Assembly: GCA_905236455.1 (NCBI GenBank) | Contig: CAJOPT010000040.1 | Location: forward strand, 1 to 42,808 | Reading direction: 5' to 3' | Origin: an uncultured Prevotella sp. | GTDB lineage: Bacteria; Bacteroidota; Bacteroidia; Bacteroidales; Bacteroidaceae | Length of the DNA: 42,808 nt | Shown here: piece after piece, positions 23,265 through 33,291 of the stretch | Position numbering within the stretch: position 1 is the stretch's first letter | Layout of the letters: every line of letters begins with the position of its first letter | Notes under the pieces: model-generated | What the model saw: only the letters and a program-made list of their open reading frames with translations | What the model was told of the DNA's origin: nothing | Databases searched by the model: none | Translations under genes and position numbers: made by a program

Positions 23265-25205
23265 TTATTCGATAGAATATTGTATTTTCCCTTCAAATGC
23301 GTGGCTTCGTATTGTCAAACTGATTCGAAAAAGTGTTCTGTTTTGCCATGAGTTAAGAATAACGGGATCCTGATGGTGAATTATTTCAACATGAGGTGTT
23401 AGTTGATTGTTGTCAAAAAGAAGTAATCCTTGATTCTTTCCGTTATTTATCATGATCATCCCATTCCCAATGAGTTTAACTTCTCCACAACAGATGAGAG
23501 TAATAACGGTGGGGCTTCTAAATTTGCTAAGTTTATAGTCCTCGGTTATCGTAATCTTTTTTCCTCGAATCAGTTGGATGGTTCTCTGCCACCTGTCTAT
23601 GCATGCCTCTTGTGGATAAGCTTCTGCTATATCAAGAGACATGACGGCTTGTTTCTTATTGTTGGTGTATTTAATATTCTTTGCCCGATACTGCTGTCCT
23701 TCATGCTGTTCTATGCCGTTGATGAGCGGTACGTTATGATAGGCAGAACGACAGTTAAATAACTTATAGCGATCTTCGTTGAAAGTCTGGGCAGTATAGG
23801 TTCCTGCACCAATGTCGATTATCAGTGGCTCTGCGTCTTTATAAATAATGAAATTCCCCAAATCATTGTGGTTGTGTAATTCGTTATTGTGCCCTCCTTT
23901 GGCTGCGACATATAGTCCGTTTTTACTGTTTTCCAATGAGCGTGCAGTGAATAGCTGTAGGTCACTAAGCCATGTGTCACGTATCAGTGGCTCGGCATCC
24001 TGTATATCTTGGAAGGATCTATAGTAAGTGAGGAACAAAAGTTCTCGTGACAAGAATGGATAATTACCAGAGGCATTGTATAGTTTTCCTGCTTGTTGCT
24101 CAAACATATATTGGTTTGCTATATGTTTTGCATATCTCATAAGGATGCTATCGTTTAATAGTTTGCCAACGGGAAAACAGATATTCGGTAATATTCCTGC
24201 ACTATGTGAAGCATCAGCAAAGTTTGCGAATTTGTTATTGCCGATATGTAATTTATAAATATAATTGCCAATGGCTTTCAATTTTTCATTGTTATCCAAT
24301 GAATATGCGTTGTGTGTCGCCATGTTCAAGAGACATAAGGCTTCAATAAGAGATCCTCCAGCTCTGTCCCAATATGAGATACCCTCATCACAGCCTCCGT
24401 CGTTAGGATAGGATGCGAGGAAAGCATCAAGGCTTTGGAGTATTTGGCTGATTGCTTCAAGTTGGTTGCTCCTATTGGACTCGCAAATGAGGACACAAGA
24501 TAGCCAGTCTTCACATATCCATGTGTTCCAATTACTTGTGCTATTTTTCCAGTGTTGCTTATTGGTACGTGAGGGTATAAGAAAGCGGCGGCTTATTTCA
24601 TTCCTTGTTTTTTCACAGATGCCGTTTTCTTTTTCTTCCAGTTCATCGTTTAGCATATAGATTGTCCATGCCAATAGATTTGCAGTTTCGGCATTGAAAA
24701 TATCAACGACTTGATTGTTTTTGTCTGGGTAGTTAGTAGGGTAGTGGGCGGGAAGTCCCCACCAAGGGTCACTGATAAAGTAGTTTAATCCATTGATAAT
24801 GTCTGGTATGAATTGTTCTCGGTGTTCCATTATCTCAGCCATTACAAGATTCCCCATCTGCTTGCGTTTTTCGAAATATAATTTCTCATAGTGACTTCTG
24901 TTTCCGTTTATTTTGTATTCGGCAAAGACTTGCCTTGGAATCGTTTCCCAGGGTTTTGATTTATATCTCATGCCGTACTGTATATAACTCTTCCGCATTG
25001 ATTCTGGGATGACAGTTCTCCAGTATATCTCCCTTGCGGTAGGAATTGAAGAGAATTGTTGTGGCATTGCGAGGTTTACGTCGAGTATAGTTTTATTGTA
25101 TTGACGAGCAGGTGGCGTAGGGATTATTTGTCCCATGGCAGTGTCGGGCAGTAGTATTGTGGTGATATATAAAATGAGGAATGAATACAAACGTATAAAC
25201 TTCAT
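23265..25205 (-). CDS. Heparinase II/III-like polysaccharide lyase, exported
   Basis: The 646-residue product has a signal peptide ending TAMGQ (about residue 26). An alpha-helical toroid-like region spans about 90-420 (YFISDPWWGLPAHYPTNYPD, ISYWDRAGGSLIEALCLL). The heparinase II/III beta domain starts at HNHNDLGNFIIY (about 443), followed by IDIGAGTY and FNCRSAYHNVPLINGIEQ. The family cleaves uronic-acid-containing polysaccharides by beta-elimination. It is the last gene of the low-GC glycosyltransferase run, 20 bases after the preceding gene. It may trim, release or degrade the capsule made by this locus (inference); this would imply a uronate in the polymer. Confidence 0.9.
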   Translation of the reverse strand: MKFIRLYSFLILYITTILLPDTAMGQIIPTPPARQYNKTILDVNLAMPQQFSSIPTAREIYWRTVIPESMRKSYIQYGMRYKSKPWETIPRQVFAEYKINGNRSHYEKLYFEKRKQMGNLVMAEIMEHREQFIPDIINGLNYFISDPWWGLPAHYPTNYPDKNNQVVDIFNAETANLLAWTIYMLNDELEEKENGICEKTRNEISRRFLIPSRTNKQHWKNSTSNWNTWICEDWLSCVLICESNRSNQLEAISQILQSLDAFLASYPNDGGCDEGISYWDRAGGSLIEALCLLNMATHNAYSLDNNEKLKAIGNYIYKLHIGNNKFANFADASHSAGILPNICFPVGKLLNDSILMRYAKHIANQYMFEQQAGKLYNASGNYPFLSRELLFLTYYRSFQDIQDAEPLIRDTWLSDLQLFTARSLENSKNGLYVAAKGGHNNELHNHNDLGNFIIYKDAEPLIIDIGAGTYTAQTFNEDRYKLFNCRSAYHNVPLINGIEQHEGQQYRAKNIKYTNNKKQAVMSLDIAEAYPQEACIDRWQRTIQLIRGKKITITEDYKLSKFRSPTVITLICCGEVKLIGNGMIMINNGKNQGLLLFDNNQLTPHVEIIHHQDPVILNSWQNRTLFRISLTIRSHAFEGKIQYSIE

Positions 25206-25225
25206 AACTGTTTTTATATATTATG

Positions 25226-26395
25226 CTATTGATTGTGTTTTTTATTTATCACCATCTCGTAAAGCTGTTGTGTCTGGTTGCTGATTTGCTTCCAGCTATA
25301 ATGTTGGAGTACTTTTTGCCATGCTCCAATGTCTTTTTTTACCGTTTCTATCTTAGAAGGGTTATTTAGAAGGTCAAGTAATGTATTCCTCAACTCATCT
25401 TCTCCAAGTTTTTTAAGTTTCCATCCTATAGGTGCGATATCCAGAGGCTCGGCAAGTCCTCCTACACAGGTTACAAGCACTGGGATGTGTTCTGGTAAAA
25501 CAGTCATCAATGCCCCGCTTTGTGAGATACTACGATATGGCAACAAATAAACGTCTGTATGCCGCAGCAGGTAGATGAACTCTTCGTCAGGAATGCGCCT
25601 AAAATCAGTGATGACATTGTTTAGTCCATTAAGAACAGACAGGTCAATACTGTTGTCATTAACTTTTCCGATAGTGAGTAAAACGCAATTTTTATTCTGA
25701 TTGAGTCCTGGAGTCTCAGACCACACTTTGGCAATAATATCAGATCCTTTATAATAGTTCTGATATCCTAAGGAGGAAAATACGATTTTATCTTTGAGAT
25801 TATATTTCTTGTCGTAGATTTGTTCTATTTTATTGTATTCTTCTTTTTTAATATTGAATGGTAGAATTCCATGGTAGATGACAATGACTTTGTCAGGTAT
25901 GAGATGAAATTCCTTTATCATTTGCTCCTTTGTGGATTGGGAATGCACTATGATTTTGTCGAAGGTGTGATATGCTTTATAGAATACTTTAACATGTTTG
26001 TTTTCATTCCCTTGATGAGGGAGTATGTTATGTGCGGTATATATTACCTTTACACCAAGGCTTTTTATTATACGAACCATGATATAATCGAAAAGAGGAA
26101 GGCGAAACCATTGTATGTGGACTACTTTGGGGCGAATCCATATGACATGGCACAAGATAATCAGATAAGACCGGATATAACTAAGTGCTTTTCCTAAGTT
26201 ATGTTTTTTCTTATTGTATGAAAATACTTTTTTGTAATGTAGTTTTGTGCTAATCTCGAAATCATAATACTTGCTACAGAAATAGTATATTGGGATTGTT
26301 ATATTTTCCAGTAGATAATAATCGTATTTTGCAAGGTTTATCATTGACTGCGGGTCAATGTAAAAAATACTATTTGATGTGGTTCTATGACTCAT
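25226..26395 (-). CDS. Family 4-type glycosyltransferase (GT-B fold)
   Basis: The 389-residue product has the two-domain GT-B pattern: an N-terminal half with VVHIQWFRLPLFDYIMV and YTAHNILPHQGN, and a C-terminal half with FSSLGYQNYYKGSDII, VLLTIGKV, and the donor-site region LLRHTDVYLLPYRSISQSGAL...LPVLVT-like GGLAEPLD. The usual ExxxxxxE is replaced by a QSGALMTVLPEH stretch, as in some mannosyl or glucosyl GT4 enzymes. The donor sugar cannot be told. The gene lies 4 bases after the previous glycosyltransferase and 20 before the lyase, all on one operon. Confidence 0.9.
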   Translation of the reverse strand: MSHRTTSNSIFYIDPQSMINLAKYDYYLLENITIPIYYFCSKYYDFEISTKLHYKKVFSYNKKKHNLGKALSYIRSYLIILCHVIWIRPKVVHIQWFRLPLFDYIMVRIIKSLGVKVIYTAHNILPHQGNENKHVKVFYKAYHTFDKIIVHSQSTKEQMIKEFHLIPDKVIVIYHGILPFNIKKEEYNKIEQIYDKKYNLKDKIVFSSLGYQNYYKGSDIIAKVWSETPGLNQNKNCVLLTIGKVNDNSIDLSVLNGLNNVITDFRRIPDEEFIYLLRHTDVYLLPYRSISQSGALMTVLPEHIPVLVTCVGGLAEPLDIAPIGWKLKKLGEDELRNTLLDLLNNPSKIETVKKDIGAWQKVLQHYSWKQISNQTQQLYEMVINKKHNQ

Positions 26396-26399
26396 GATA

Positions 26400-27290
26400 T
26401 TATTTGTTGTAGTTTTGAAGATAATGATAGAATTCTATAGCCATGCGTAGAAATTCGGAAGAACCTTTATGGAGTTTCAGACGAAGCCATTCGCGTGCAA
26501 TCAGTAAGCGGTATGTCTGCTTGTAATTCCTTATGGTTTTCTCGGGTTTATACCCTATGCTCTTATTGAGAAAAACAGATGCGTCTAAACGTTTCTTCTG
26601 GTAATCGATATTAGGCTTTCTATTTCCCACGAGGTGTATATAGCGTAATTTATGGTTGTATTTTATATGGAAACCATATTTTTTCGTCATGCGGTAGTGA
26701 ATGTCATCTTCTTCTCCATACATGAAATGGCGTTCGTTAAACATATCAATAGACTGGAACTTCTCTTTATGTATAAAAAAACAAGAGCCTTGGAGATACA
26801 TGAGATATGGGATATACCATTCTCGTCTTGTGCAAATGGCATTTAATGTACTGGCAAGATAGCCATTCATTCGTGATGTACAACAGAATGAATTTGTACT
26901 TGCTTGCATTGTGGATGTCATCTGTTTCATTCCATACATTAGAAGCTTTTCGTTATTGTCAAATTCTTTCAGCACTGTGCTGAAAATAGGCTCTATAAGT
27001 CTAACGTCAGGATTCATTATCATAACAACAGGAGACTTTGCATGGTTAATGCCAATATTGTTTCCTTGTCCATAACCGCCATTATGAGTATTATGAATGA
27101 GTACAATGTCGTTGTTGAAAAGCGTTCGCAATTTGGAGAACATTGGCTCACTATCCGGACTATTGTCAACTATTATAACTTCTAACTCACTTGGGATAAT
27201 GTCACAGTGCCTCCATACGGACTTAATGCAGTCGTAAATATCATTCTCGGATTTATAGGTGACGATGATGATAGATAGTCTTTTTGTCAT
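26400..27290 (-). CDS. Family 2 glycosyltransferase (rhamnosyltransferase-like)
   Basis: The 296-residue product starts MTKRLSIIIVTYKSENDIYD, followed by VIIVDNSPDSEP, HNGGYGQGNNIGI, MIMNPDVRL (the NPD metal site) and LQGSCFFIHKEKF with MYGEEDDIHYRM. This set is typical of WbbL/RfbN-like GT2 enzymes that add deoxyhexoses such as rhamnose, although the donor is not proven. A longer frame begins at 27368 inside the previous gene. I prefer ATG 27290, 2 bases after that gene's stop. It belongs to the capsule operon. Confidence 0.9.
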   Translation of the reverse strand: MTKRLSIIIVTYKSENDIYDCIKSVWRHCDIIPSELEVIIVDNSPDSEPMFSKLRTLFNNDIVLIHNTHNGGYGQGNNIGINHAKSPVVMIMNPDVRLIEPIFSTVLKEFDNNEKLLMYGMKQMTSTMQASTNSFCCTSRMNGYLASTLNAICTRREWYIPYLMYLQGSCFFIHKEKFQSIDMFNERHFMYGEEDDIHYRMTKKYGFHIKYNHKLRYIHLVGNRKPNIDYQKKRLDASVFLNKSIGYKPEKTIRNYKQTYRLLIAREWLRLKLHKGSSEFLRMAIEFYHYLQNYNK

Positions 27291-27292
27291 AG

Positions 27293-28192
27293 TTACAGCC
27301 AATGTGAACCTATTGTTTTTTCTTTCTTCCTTGAAGATAATATTTTTCTGATGTGAAATAAAATCCAAAGAAGTTCTTTTAGAAACATTCCTGGATAATA
27401 TTTATGTTCGAGAAGCTCATATCTGTAGCAATGTGAAAGAATCTTCAGAAAGTTATATGCTTGTCCCACTATGCTTTGATTTATATCGCATGATACCAAC
27501 ATCAGGTCACGTCGCAGGTGTTTATTGTTATATGCTTTGGTGTTCCCTACCACTTTGCGGTCATGATACATGAATACATTTGGTACAAGAATGGTCTTGA
27601 TTCCATGATAAGCCATGCGGTTGTAGAAGTTGTTGTCCTCGCTATAATGGAAGAACAATGGGTTGAAACCGCCGATTATTTTGATGAGACCTATAGGCAT
27701 AAACCAACATGCAGCACAAATTTCACCTGTATAATAAAAAGGTTCAAGATTCTTTCTGACTAACAAGTCATCCTGCAGCTCCCAGTTGTCTCTTATGGAT
27801 CCACGAAACATGTAATCAAGATGTGTACCGTCTCCGTTGAGATGGAGGGGCGAAAGCAGGGATTTCCCGTCACTTATTTTGAGCATTGTCTCTATGGCAT
27901 CTGGTGAGAGTGATGCGTCTTGGTTTAGCAGCAACACATAGTCTGCATTGTTGGCAATTGCATATCTTATACCTACATTGTTAGCTTGCCCGAAGCCAAG
28001 GTTCTTTTCTTGTGGGAGCCATATCGCATCAGGGTATTTGGATGGTACATGTTTGCGTGTACCATCGGTAGAGCAATTATCTACAATTATAGGTGATATG
28101 GGGACAGTTCCAGATTGTAAACTCTCCATGCAACGGTCTATCCATCCCCGATACATAGCATTGTAAGTAACTATAATGGCGTATATTTTCAT
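27293..28192 (-). CDS. Family 2 glycosyltransferase
   Basis: The 299-residue product contains IYAIIVTYNA at the N-terminus, IIVDNCSTDGT, the NLGFGQANNVGIRYAI segment, LLLNQDASLSPDA (the metal site is NQD rather than the usual NPD) and FHYSEDNNFYNRMAYHG as the acceptor-side acidic motif. This is the rhamnosyltransferase-like GT2 subfamily, like the next gene, with which it shares layout. The start codon overlaps the stop of the preceding gene by 4 bases (ATGA), a sign of translational coupling in the capsule operon. Confidence 0.9.
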   Translation of the reverse strand: MKIYAIIVTYNAMYRGWIDRCMESLQSGTVPISPIIVDNCSTDGTRKHVPSKYPDAIWLPQEKNLGFGQANNVGIRYAIANNADYVLLLNQDASLSPDAIETMLKISDGKSLLSPLHLNGDGTHLDYMFRGSIRDNWELQDDLLVRKNLEPFYYTGEICAACWFMPIGLIKIIGGFNPLFFHYSEDNNFYNRMAYHGIKTILVPNVFMYHDRKVVGNTKAYNNKHLRRDLMLVSCDINQSIVGQAYNFLKILSHCYRYELLEHKYYPGMFLKELLWILFHIRKILSSRKKEKTIGSHWL

Positions 28193-29355
28193 TTCTTGAG
28201 AATCTGGTCAACAATTGATTGCAAGTCGTTTTTTTGCCTTTGCCTAATTTCCATAAGTCGCCTTTCCATTTGTGCTTTTCGCATGTCATGGTTGGTAATG
28301 AGCAGTTTAATGGCTTTATACAAGTCGGCTGGATAAATTGGCGAGAAATAGATACCGGCGTCGCCAAGTATTTCTGGTATGCTGGTTACGTTGGAAGCTA
28401 TTGTTGGTGTCCCATGTCGCATAGCTTCAATTGGAGGGTATCCGAAACCTTCGAAAAATGAAGCAAAGACCAATGCATATGCGTTGGCGTAAGCATGCTC
28501 AAGGTCTGAGTCAGACAAGAATGGGATATCAATATGATTTGCATTTATAGTATGCCCATATTTAAGTGTCAGTAAATGTAAGTCAGGATATTCTTTATGT
28601 AGCCTTTGAAAGACTTTTCCTAAGATTTGAAAATTCTTATATGGTCTGTTTGCTGCAATCAGCATCAAATATGGTTTCTTTTCATTTATAATATTATACA
28701 ATGCTTCATTTTCTATTTTTTTGCTTATTGCAGGTTCTTTTGCGGGTGAATAGCATATTCTGATATCCTTTTTAAGCTCTGGGAAGTAGTATTTCAATGC
28801 ATTTTTGGAATATTCAGATACAGTATATGCTAATGTGTTTTCAGCCGTATATAGAGGGATTATGTTGTTATATATGCGGTAGTTCTGTTTAACCCATCTG
28901 CCTAAAAAAATATTGGCACATCCCTTTAACCATTGCCATCCTTTTTTTTCTGTCTTATCCCAAAGTAACAAGTCAATATGGTTGTCCGCTCTCTCAACAT
29001 CTGCAATATCATGGATAAACATGATGGTCTTGCATGAGATGCCTGTAAGGTCATATGACGCATAAAACTGTCCTACTGCAATAAACAGGACATCAATATT
29101 TTTTTGTTTGGTGTAAATGGAAATAGGGGTAGTAGAGATGTCTAAAAGTTGGATGTTATGTTCATCTACATATTTCTGGTAATCATACTGCTTTCCAACA
29201 GAAAACTTAGAGTCATAGAGACCAAACAGATTTATTGATGGCTCAATACGTTTGAAAACTTCATCATAAATAGTTTTCGCAAAACTTGCGACACCTCCTA
29301 TCCCTCTAGTTCTACCATCATACATGAAGGGCAAAAAATCCAGAAGTATGTTCAT
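28189..29355 (-). CDS. Family 4-type glycosyltransferase (GT-B fold)
   Basis: The 388-residue product begins ILLDFLPFMYDGRTRGIGG. The C-terminal half has the GT4 donor site: PYLMLIAANRPYKNFQ, LSDSDLEHAYANAYALVFASFFEGFGYPPIEAM and GDAGIYFSP, including the full EGFGYPPIE (E-x7-E) motif that mannosyl and related transferases use to hold the nucleotide sugar. The first gene after the 161-base spacer that follows wzy (29356-29516), it starts a block of four tightly packed glycosyltransferases. That spacer is AT-rich, and I see no clear promoter in it. Confidence 0.92.
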   Translation of the reverse strand: MNILLDFLPFMYDGRTRGIGGVASFAKTIYDEVFKRIEPSINLFGLYDSKFSVGKQYDYQKYVDEHNIQLLDISTTPISIYTKQKNIDVLFIAVGQFYASYDLTGISCKTIMFIHDIADVERADNHIDLLLWDKTEKKGWQWLKGCANIFLGRWVKQNYRIYNNIIPLYTAENTLAYTVSEYSKNALKYYFPELKKDIRICYSPAKEPAISKKIENEALYNIINEKKPYLMLIAANRPYKNFQILGKVFQRLHKEYPDLHLLTLKYGHTINANHIDIPFLSDSDLEHAYANAYALVFASFFEGFGYPPIEAMRHGTPTIASNVTSIPEILGDAGIYFSPIYPADLYKAIKLLITNHDMRKAQMERRLMEIRQRQKNDLQSIVDQILKK

Positions 29356-29516
29356 GCTTTTTTGTTCTCAGATTATTATTACTTATTATATATATTATAA
29401 TAACGCATAAAAATCCTTCTTATTATAAAATGCAATTAGCGAAGACATAAAAAAAACGAATTAACCCAAGTCGGTTATTAATCATAGGAGGCTATGCTAA
29501 GGTAATGATCCCTTCA

Positions 29517-30776
29517 TCAAATTTTGAATTTGTACTTTTCTAACAGGAATACCAAAGCTACGAGAATAACCATGAAGGTATATGTGAAACTCATGAACCT
29601 GTAATAGAAAATACCGAACGTGGGTATTATGGAAAGCACAAAGAATGCCAACAACTCACCGATGTTAAGTTCTTCCCGATGGGGCCACTTGAAGATAATT
29701 ACAGATATGATGAAAAACGCCACGACCCAAAGAATCATTCCTATTGGTGTCAAATCAAGTAAGATATCACCGATATATGTGGCGAAGACACTCATGAAAA
29801 ACCCTTGCTGACCGGAACGAACACTTCGCCGGTAGTCATCGTTATCAATATGGAATACGTAATGGGCAATAAGAGGAAACTCTCTCTCTGCTGTTATATA
29901 TTCTGTTTTTGCTTTTTCCCAGAAGAAACAGAAGTTAAGATAGCCTTGTCCTGCATATTGAAGTGCACTTGTGGCAGCTCCGCCATCTCGCTTACTGAAT
30001 CGTGCGTCAGATACAACAACAAAGTAGGTCAAAGCCGCAAATGCAACTGGAATAGAAACAAATCTGAGTATTTTTTTTACTTTTTTTGACAGGTGTGGAT
30101 GGAATAGAATCAGACAAGATATAAACATCATACCGTAGAATACCACTTCTGTTCTGTCTGCGCTTTGAATACCTGCGATAGGCATACTTAGGGAGGTGAA
30201 AAACAGCAATAAGGTAAACCACCAAGGTCTTTTCCCAAAACACAGATAGTAAAAAAACAGTGGTATAGCAAGCAGTGTCGAGACGTTGAAATAATAAAGG
30301 AATCGGAATATATAAGGCATACTTTCTGCCTTTACCTGTGCAGGGGATTCTATTCCTTCGTAATGGTCTGTCCTGACTGTTGACAGGTCACCAGAAAGAA
30401 TCTCTATCGTGGAGTCTGCAACCAGATATAGGTTTAATAGTGCGATGAGAATGAGAAAACAACTGAGTGCATCGATAACCAGAGGATTATTGATGTTGAT
30501 ATTTTTCAGGTCTTTTTTGTATATCATGGAAAAAGGCAGCATGCCAATACCCAGAAATGCGCAATAGCATATAGTCGGAAGGAAACTGAGTTCTAAATCA
30601 TAGTTGTCGAACAATATACCACCTTCTTCCAACAAATTACCTAAGACGATGATAATTGCTAAAAAAGAAGTAAGTGTATATAATCCCGACATATATACAC
30701 AAACGTCGAACCCCTCGTGCTTTTTCCACCAGTAGTATGTCAACAGGCTAAAGAATATGAAAGGAACGACTATCAT
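29517..30776 (-). CDS. Wzy-like oligosaccharide repeat-unit polymerase
   Basis: The 419-residue protein consists of about 11-12 hydrophobic helices with few conserved motifs. It has a long periplasmic loop around residues 255-330 (FSKRDGGAATSALQYAGQGY, then YRRSVRSGQQGFF). This topology, its position next to the flippase (start and stop overlap by 4 bases) and the locus context identify it as the polymerase that joins lipid-linked repeat units on the periplasmic side. Sequence identity in this family is low, so context carries much of the call. Confidence 0.82.
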   Translation of the reverse strand: MIVVPFIFFSLLTYYWWKKHEGFDVCVYMSGLYTLTSFLAIIIVLGNLLEEGGILFDNYDLELSFLPTICYCAFLGIGMLPFSMIYKKDLKNININNPLVIDALSCFLILIALLNLYLVADSTIEILSGDLSTVRTDHYEGIESPAQVKAESMPYIFRFLYYFNVSTLLAIPLFFYYLCFGKRPWWFTLLLFFTSLSMPIAGIQSADRTEVVFYGMMFISCLILFHPHLSKKVKKILRFVSIPVAFAALTYFVVVSDARFSKRDGGAATSALQYAGQGYLNFCFFWEKAKTEYITAEREFPLIAHYVFHIDNDDYRRSVRSGQQGFFMSVFATYIGDILLDLTPIGMILWVVAFFIISVIIFKWPHREELNIGELLAFFVLSIIPTFGIFYYRFMSFTYTFMVILVALVFLLEKYKFKI

Positions 30777-32119
30777 CTGGTGGAGAATAAATGTTTAATA
30801 TGTATCAAGTCAGACCAACCTATAAATAGCGTCTTTGTTTGATAAACGAACAAATGGCGATATGCAGGAATCAATGCGTCAGCCAGATAGCCTGCGGCGA
30901 TATTGCTGGCAATGGAGACAAAGGCTGCTGCCATAATACCGTAGCGTGGCAGTAGCAGATAGTTGAGAAGGATGCAGACGATACATCCGAAACCGTCGCG
31001 AAGAATGGCAAACCGCTGTAACCCCTCAGTGACAAGCATGGCTCCCGCAGTATTTGAAAGAGCTACGCTTGCGGCTTTGAATGCCATGACCTGAAGGACG
31101 GCTACGGCAGGCAGGTAGGCAGGACCAAAGGTGTAGCGTATCAGCCAATAGGATATTACAGAGACTACCGTTGATGCCAGTAAAGAGAGCCAGAATGAGA
31201 GATTCATGAACTGCTGGGCTTTAATCTTGTATTCCGCGACATCACGCTCTCGTGCCTTTACGAGTATAGGAGTGATGGTTTGTGCCAGTATCATAGGCAG
31301 GAAAATAAGAACCTCTGTAAATTTTGCAGCTACAGAGAAGAAGCCTACAGAAGTCTTGTCTATTATGCTACCGATCATGACTTGGTCAATGCGCTGATAT
31401 ATTATTACTGCGGCATTTGTCAATAGCAACGGGAAAGATTCCTTTAGGAGAAATATTGCATAGGTTTTGTCAAAATTCCATTCCCGTATAGCTCCGATTT
31501 TATACCTGTAAGCCATGATGTAGCCTGTTCCCAACAAGACAAAATCAAACATGTAGGCGAGGATAAACCATGTAAGTGAAGCATGCAGCAATAGCATTAA
31601 CAGTTTGATGAGAATACTGATGACAGTGCGGCTGATTTCCGCTTTCACGATATATTCGTTCTGTACAATTGCGGTAAAATAGTTGCGTATTACTATCAAT
31701 GAGTTAAGAACAATGGACAGAGAGTATATCGCAACGAGCAATGTGGTATATCCGTCAGCCTCGAGAAACCATGACGTAGCTATTGAGACAAAGATTAAGA
31801 CAGCACCGAAGGTGAGCTTGAGACAGAATGCCGTACCAATGATGGTCTGATATTGCTTTTCCCCTCGTGCCTCCTCGCGTATCTCTATAGAGTCAAGACC
31901 AAATAGGGCAAATGTCTGGAAAAGGAATATATAGCTGATTACATAGTTCATCAACCCATATTGTTCAGGACCAAGGTAACGGGCTACTATAATACCAACC
32001 AACAAGCCCCCCAGCAAATTGACAATCTTTCCCAATACCGCCCAAAACAAATTCTGCATAATTGCTTCTTTTGTCTTGGACAAGTGTATATGTCCGGACA
32101 GTCTTGTCAATAAATTCAT
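30773..32119 (-). CDS. Wzx-like lipid-linked oligosaccharide flippase
   Basis: The 448-residue protein has about 12-14 membrane helices. The N-terminus shows the family pattern NLFWAVLGKIVNLLGGLLVGIIVARYLGPEQYGLMNYVISYI, seen here in parts such as VARYLGPEQYG; later segments include QRIDQVMIG and SVGFFSVAAKFTE. Polysaccharide flippases of the MOP superfamily move the undecaprenyl-linked unit across the inner membrane. It lies 10 bases after the Wzz gene and overlaps the polymerase gene by 4 bases. Confidence 0.93.
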   Translation of the reverse strand: MNLLTRLSGHIHLSKTKEAIMQNLFWAVLGKIVNLLGGLLVGIIVARYLGPEQYGLMNYVISYIFLFQTFALFGLDSIEIREEARGEKQYQTIIGTAFCLKLTFGAVLIFVSIATSWFLEADGYTTLLVAIYSLSIVLNSLIVIRNYFTAIVQNEYIVKAEISRTVISILIKLLMLLLHASLTWFILAYMFDFVLLGTGYIMAYRYKIGAIREWNFDKTYAIFLLKESFPLLLTNAAVIIYQRIDQVMIGSIIDKTSVGFFSVAAKFTEVLIFLPMILAQTITPILVKARERDVAEYKIKAQQFMNLSFWLSLLASTVVSVISYWLIRYTFGPAYLPAVAVLQVMAFKAASVALSNTAGAMLVTEGLQRFAILRDGFGCIVCILLNYLLLPRYGIMAAAFVSIASNIAAGYLADALIPAYRHLFVYQTKTLFIGWSDLIHIKHLFSTR

Positions 32120-32129
32120 ATTGTCCTGT

Positions 32130-33278
32130 TTAGAAATTTAAGTGTACGTCTTTCTTTACGACATAGAAAGCTGTGCAGATGAAAACCAAGAACAACATTC
32201 CCAAGATGAAAATAACACGCTTGGGACCAGTTGGCTTGACGGGAACCTCAGCACCTTTTATCATTGTAAAGACGGGCGTGCGCTCCCGTACCTTTGCCTG
32301 TGCAGCCTGATATTGTGTTTGTATGGTAGTATATGTGTTATACTTCAACTGCATGTCATTCTCCATGTCCTCCAGCTTGGCTTTGACACTTTGAAGGATT
32401 ACATCTGTGTTAGCGTCTGCAAAGACAATGTACTTTTTGCGCACATCCTCATATTGCTTCTTTGCGTCTCTTGCAAGATTGGCGTAATATACCTCATCCA
32501 CACGGGCTTTGCTGGTCCGGTATTCGGTGATGAATTTCTGGAGAAGGGTTGTCAGGGAGTCTCCAAGTGTCTTGCATATAAGCGGATCCTGGTCTTTTAT
32601 GCTGATTGTAATGACACCTGTCTTCTTGTCCACACTGATTGTTATATTACTTCTGATGGCTTGTGCAACCTCATCTTGTGGCTTGGACATATAATAGGGG
32701 TCGAAGTCACTGTTTGCTTTTTTGTAGCTTTTCTCTTCTTTCTTGAAGGCATTCTTTATACCGTCAATGGTGGGTTGCCACCAAGCATGTTTCTGATGTT
32801 CTTTAAGATACTTGAAATAGTTTGTCTTTATTGAGTCATCCTGGGTCGCTATGGGAATATCGAACAAGTTGGATACAAAGCCATTGTCTTCCATCAAGTC
32901 TGGATAGAGTAGCGGGGTAATGGCATCTGTTGACTGTACGTTTGACAGGTCGAATCCAAAGGACGACGCAATGGAACTTAAGGCTCCTGATGTGGACATG
33001 TTGTCTATCTCTGGAGCGAGTTTGACATCTGTGGTGTAATAACGTGGAACACTAAAGATGTAAATGCATGACACGATAAAAGTAATAGACAAGATAATGG
33101 CGAACGTCCATTTCTTCTCCCAGATTTTCTTTAATACAACCTGAAGGTCTATTACCTTAGGCTGACCAGCAGTCTTGTTAGTCTGTTGTGCCGTTGCGTT
33201 TTCTTGAATGTTGGTTTCCTGTAGCTCCTCAACCTTCTCCTCATCGGTAATTATATTGTCTGTCTCTTTTTGTCTCAT
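32130..33278 (-). CDS. Wzz-type polysaccharide chain-length determinant
   Basis: The 382-residue product has a polar N-terminal tail, a first membrane helix about 54-75 (WTFAIILSITFIVSCIYIF), a large periplasmic part with a coiled-coil-prone stretch (about 260-335), a Pro-rich PVKPTGPKR before the second helix (about 357-377), and a short cytoplasmic end. It sets polymer length with Wzy. No C-terminal tyrosine kinase domain is present, and no separate kinase lies in the window. It sits 13 bases after the exporter gene. Confidence 0.92.
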   Translation of the reverse strand: MRQKETDNIITDEEKVEELQETNIQENATAQQTNKTAGQPKVIDLQVVLKKIWEKKWTFAIILSITFIVSCIYIFSVPRYYTTDVKLAPEIDNMSTSGALSSIASSFGFDLSNVQSTDAITPLLYPDLMEDNGFVSNLFDIPIATQDDSIKTNYFKYLKEHQKHAWWQPTIDGIKNAFKKEEKSYKKANSDFDPYYMSKPQDEVAQAIRSNITISVDKKTGVITISIKDQDPLICKTLGDSLTTLLQKFITEYRTSKARVDEVYYANLARDAKKQYEDVRKKYIVFADANTDVILQSVKAKLEDMENDMQLKYNTYTTIQTQYQAAQAKVRERTPVFTMIKGAEVPVKPTGPKRVIFILGMLFLVFICTAFYVVKKDVHLNF

Positions 33279-33291
33279 ACGGAAAATCTGT

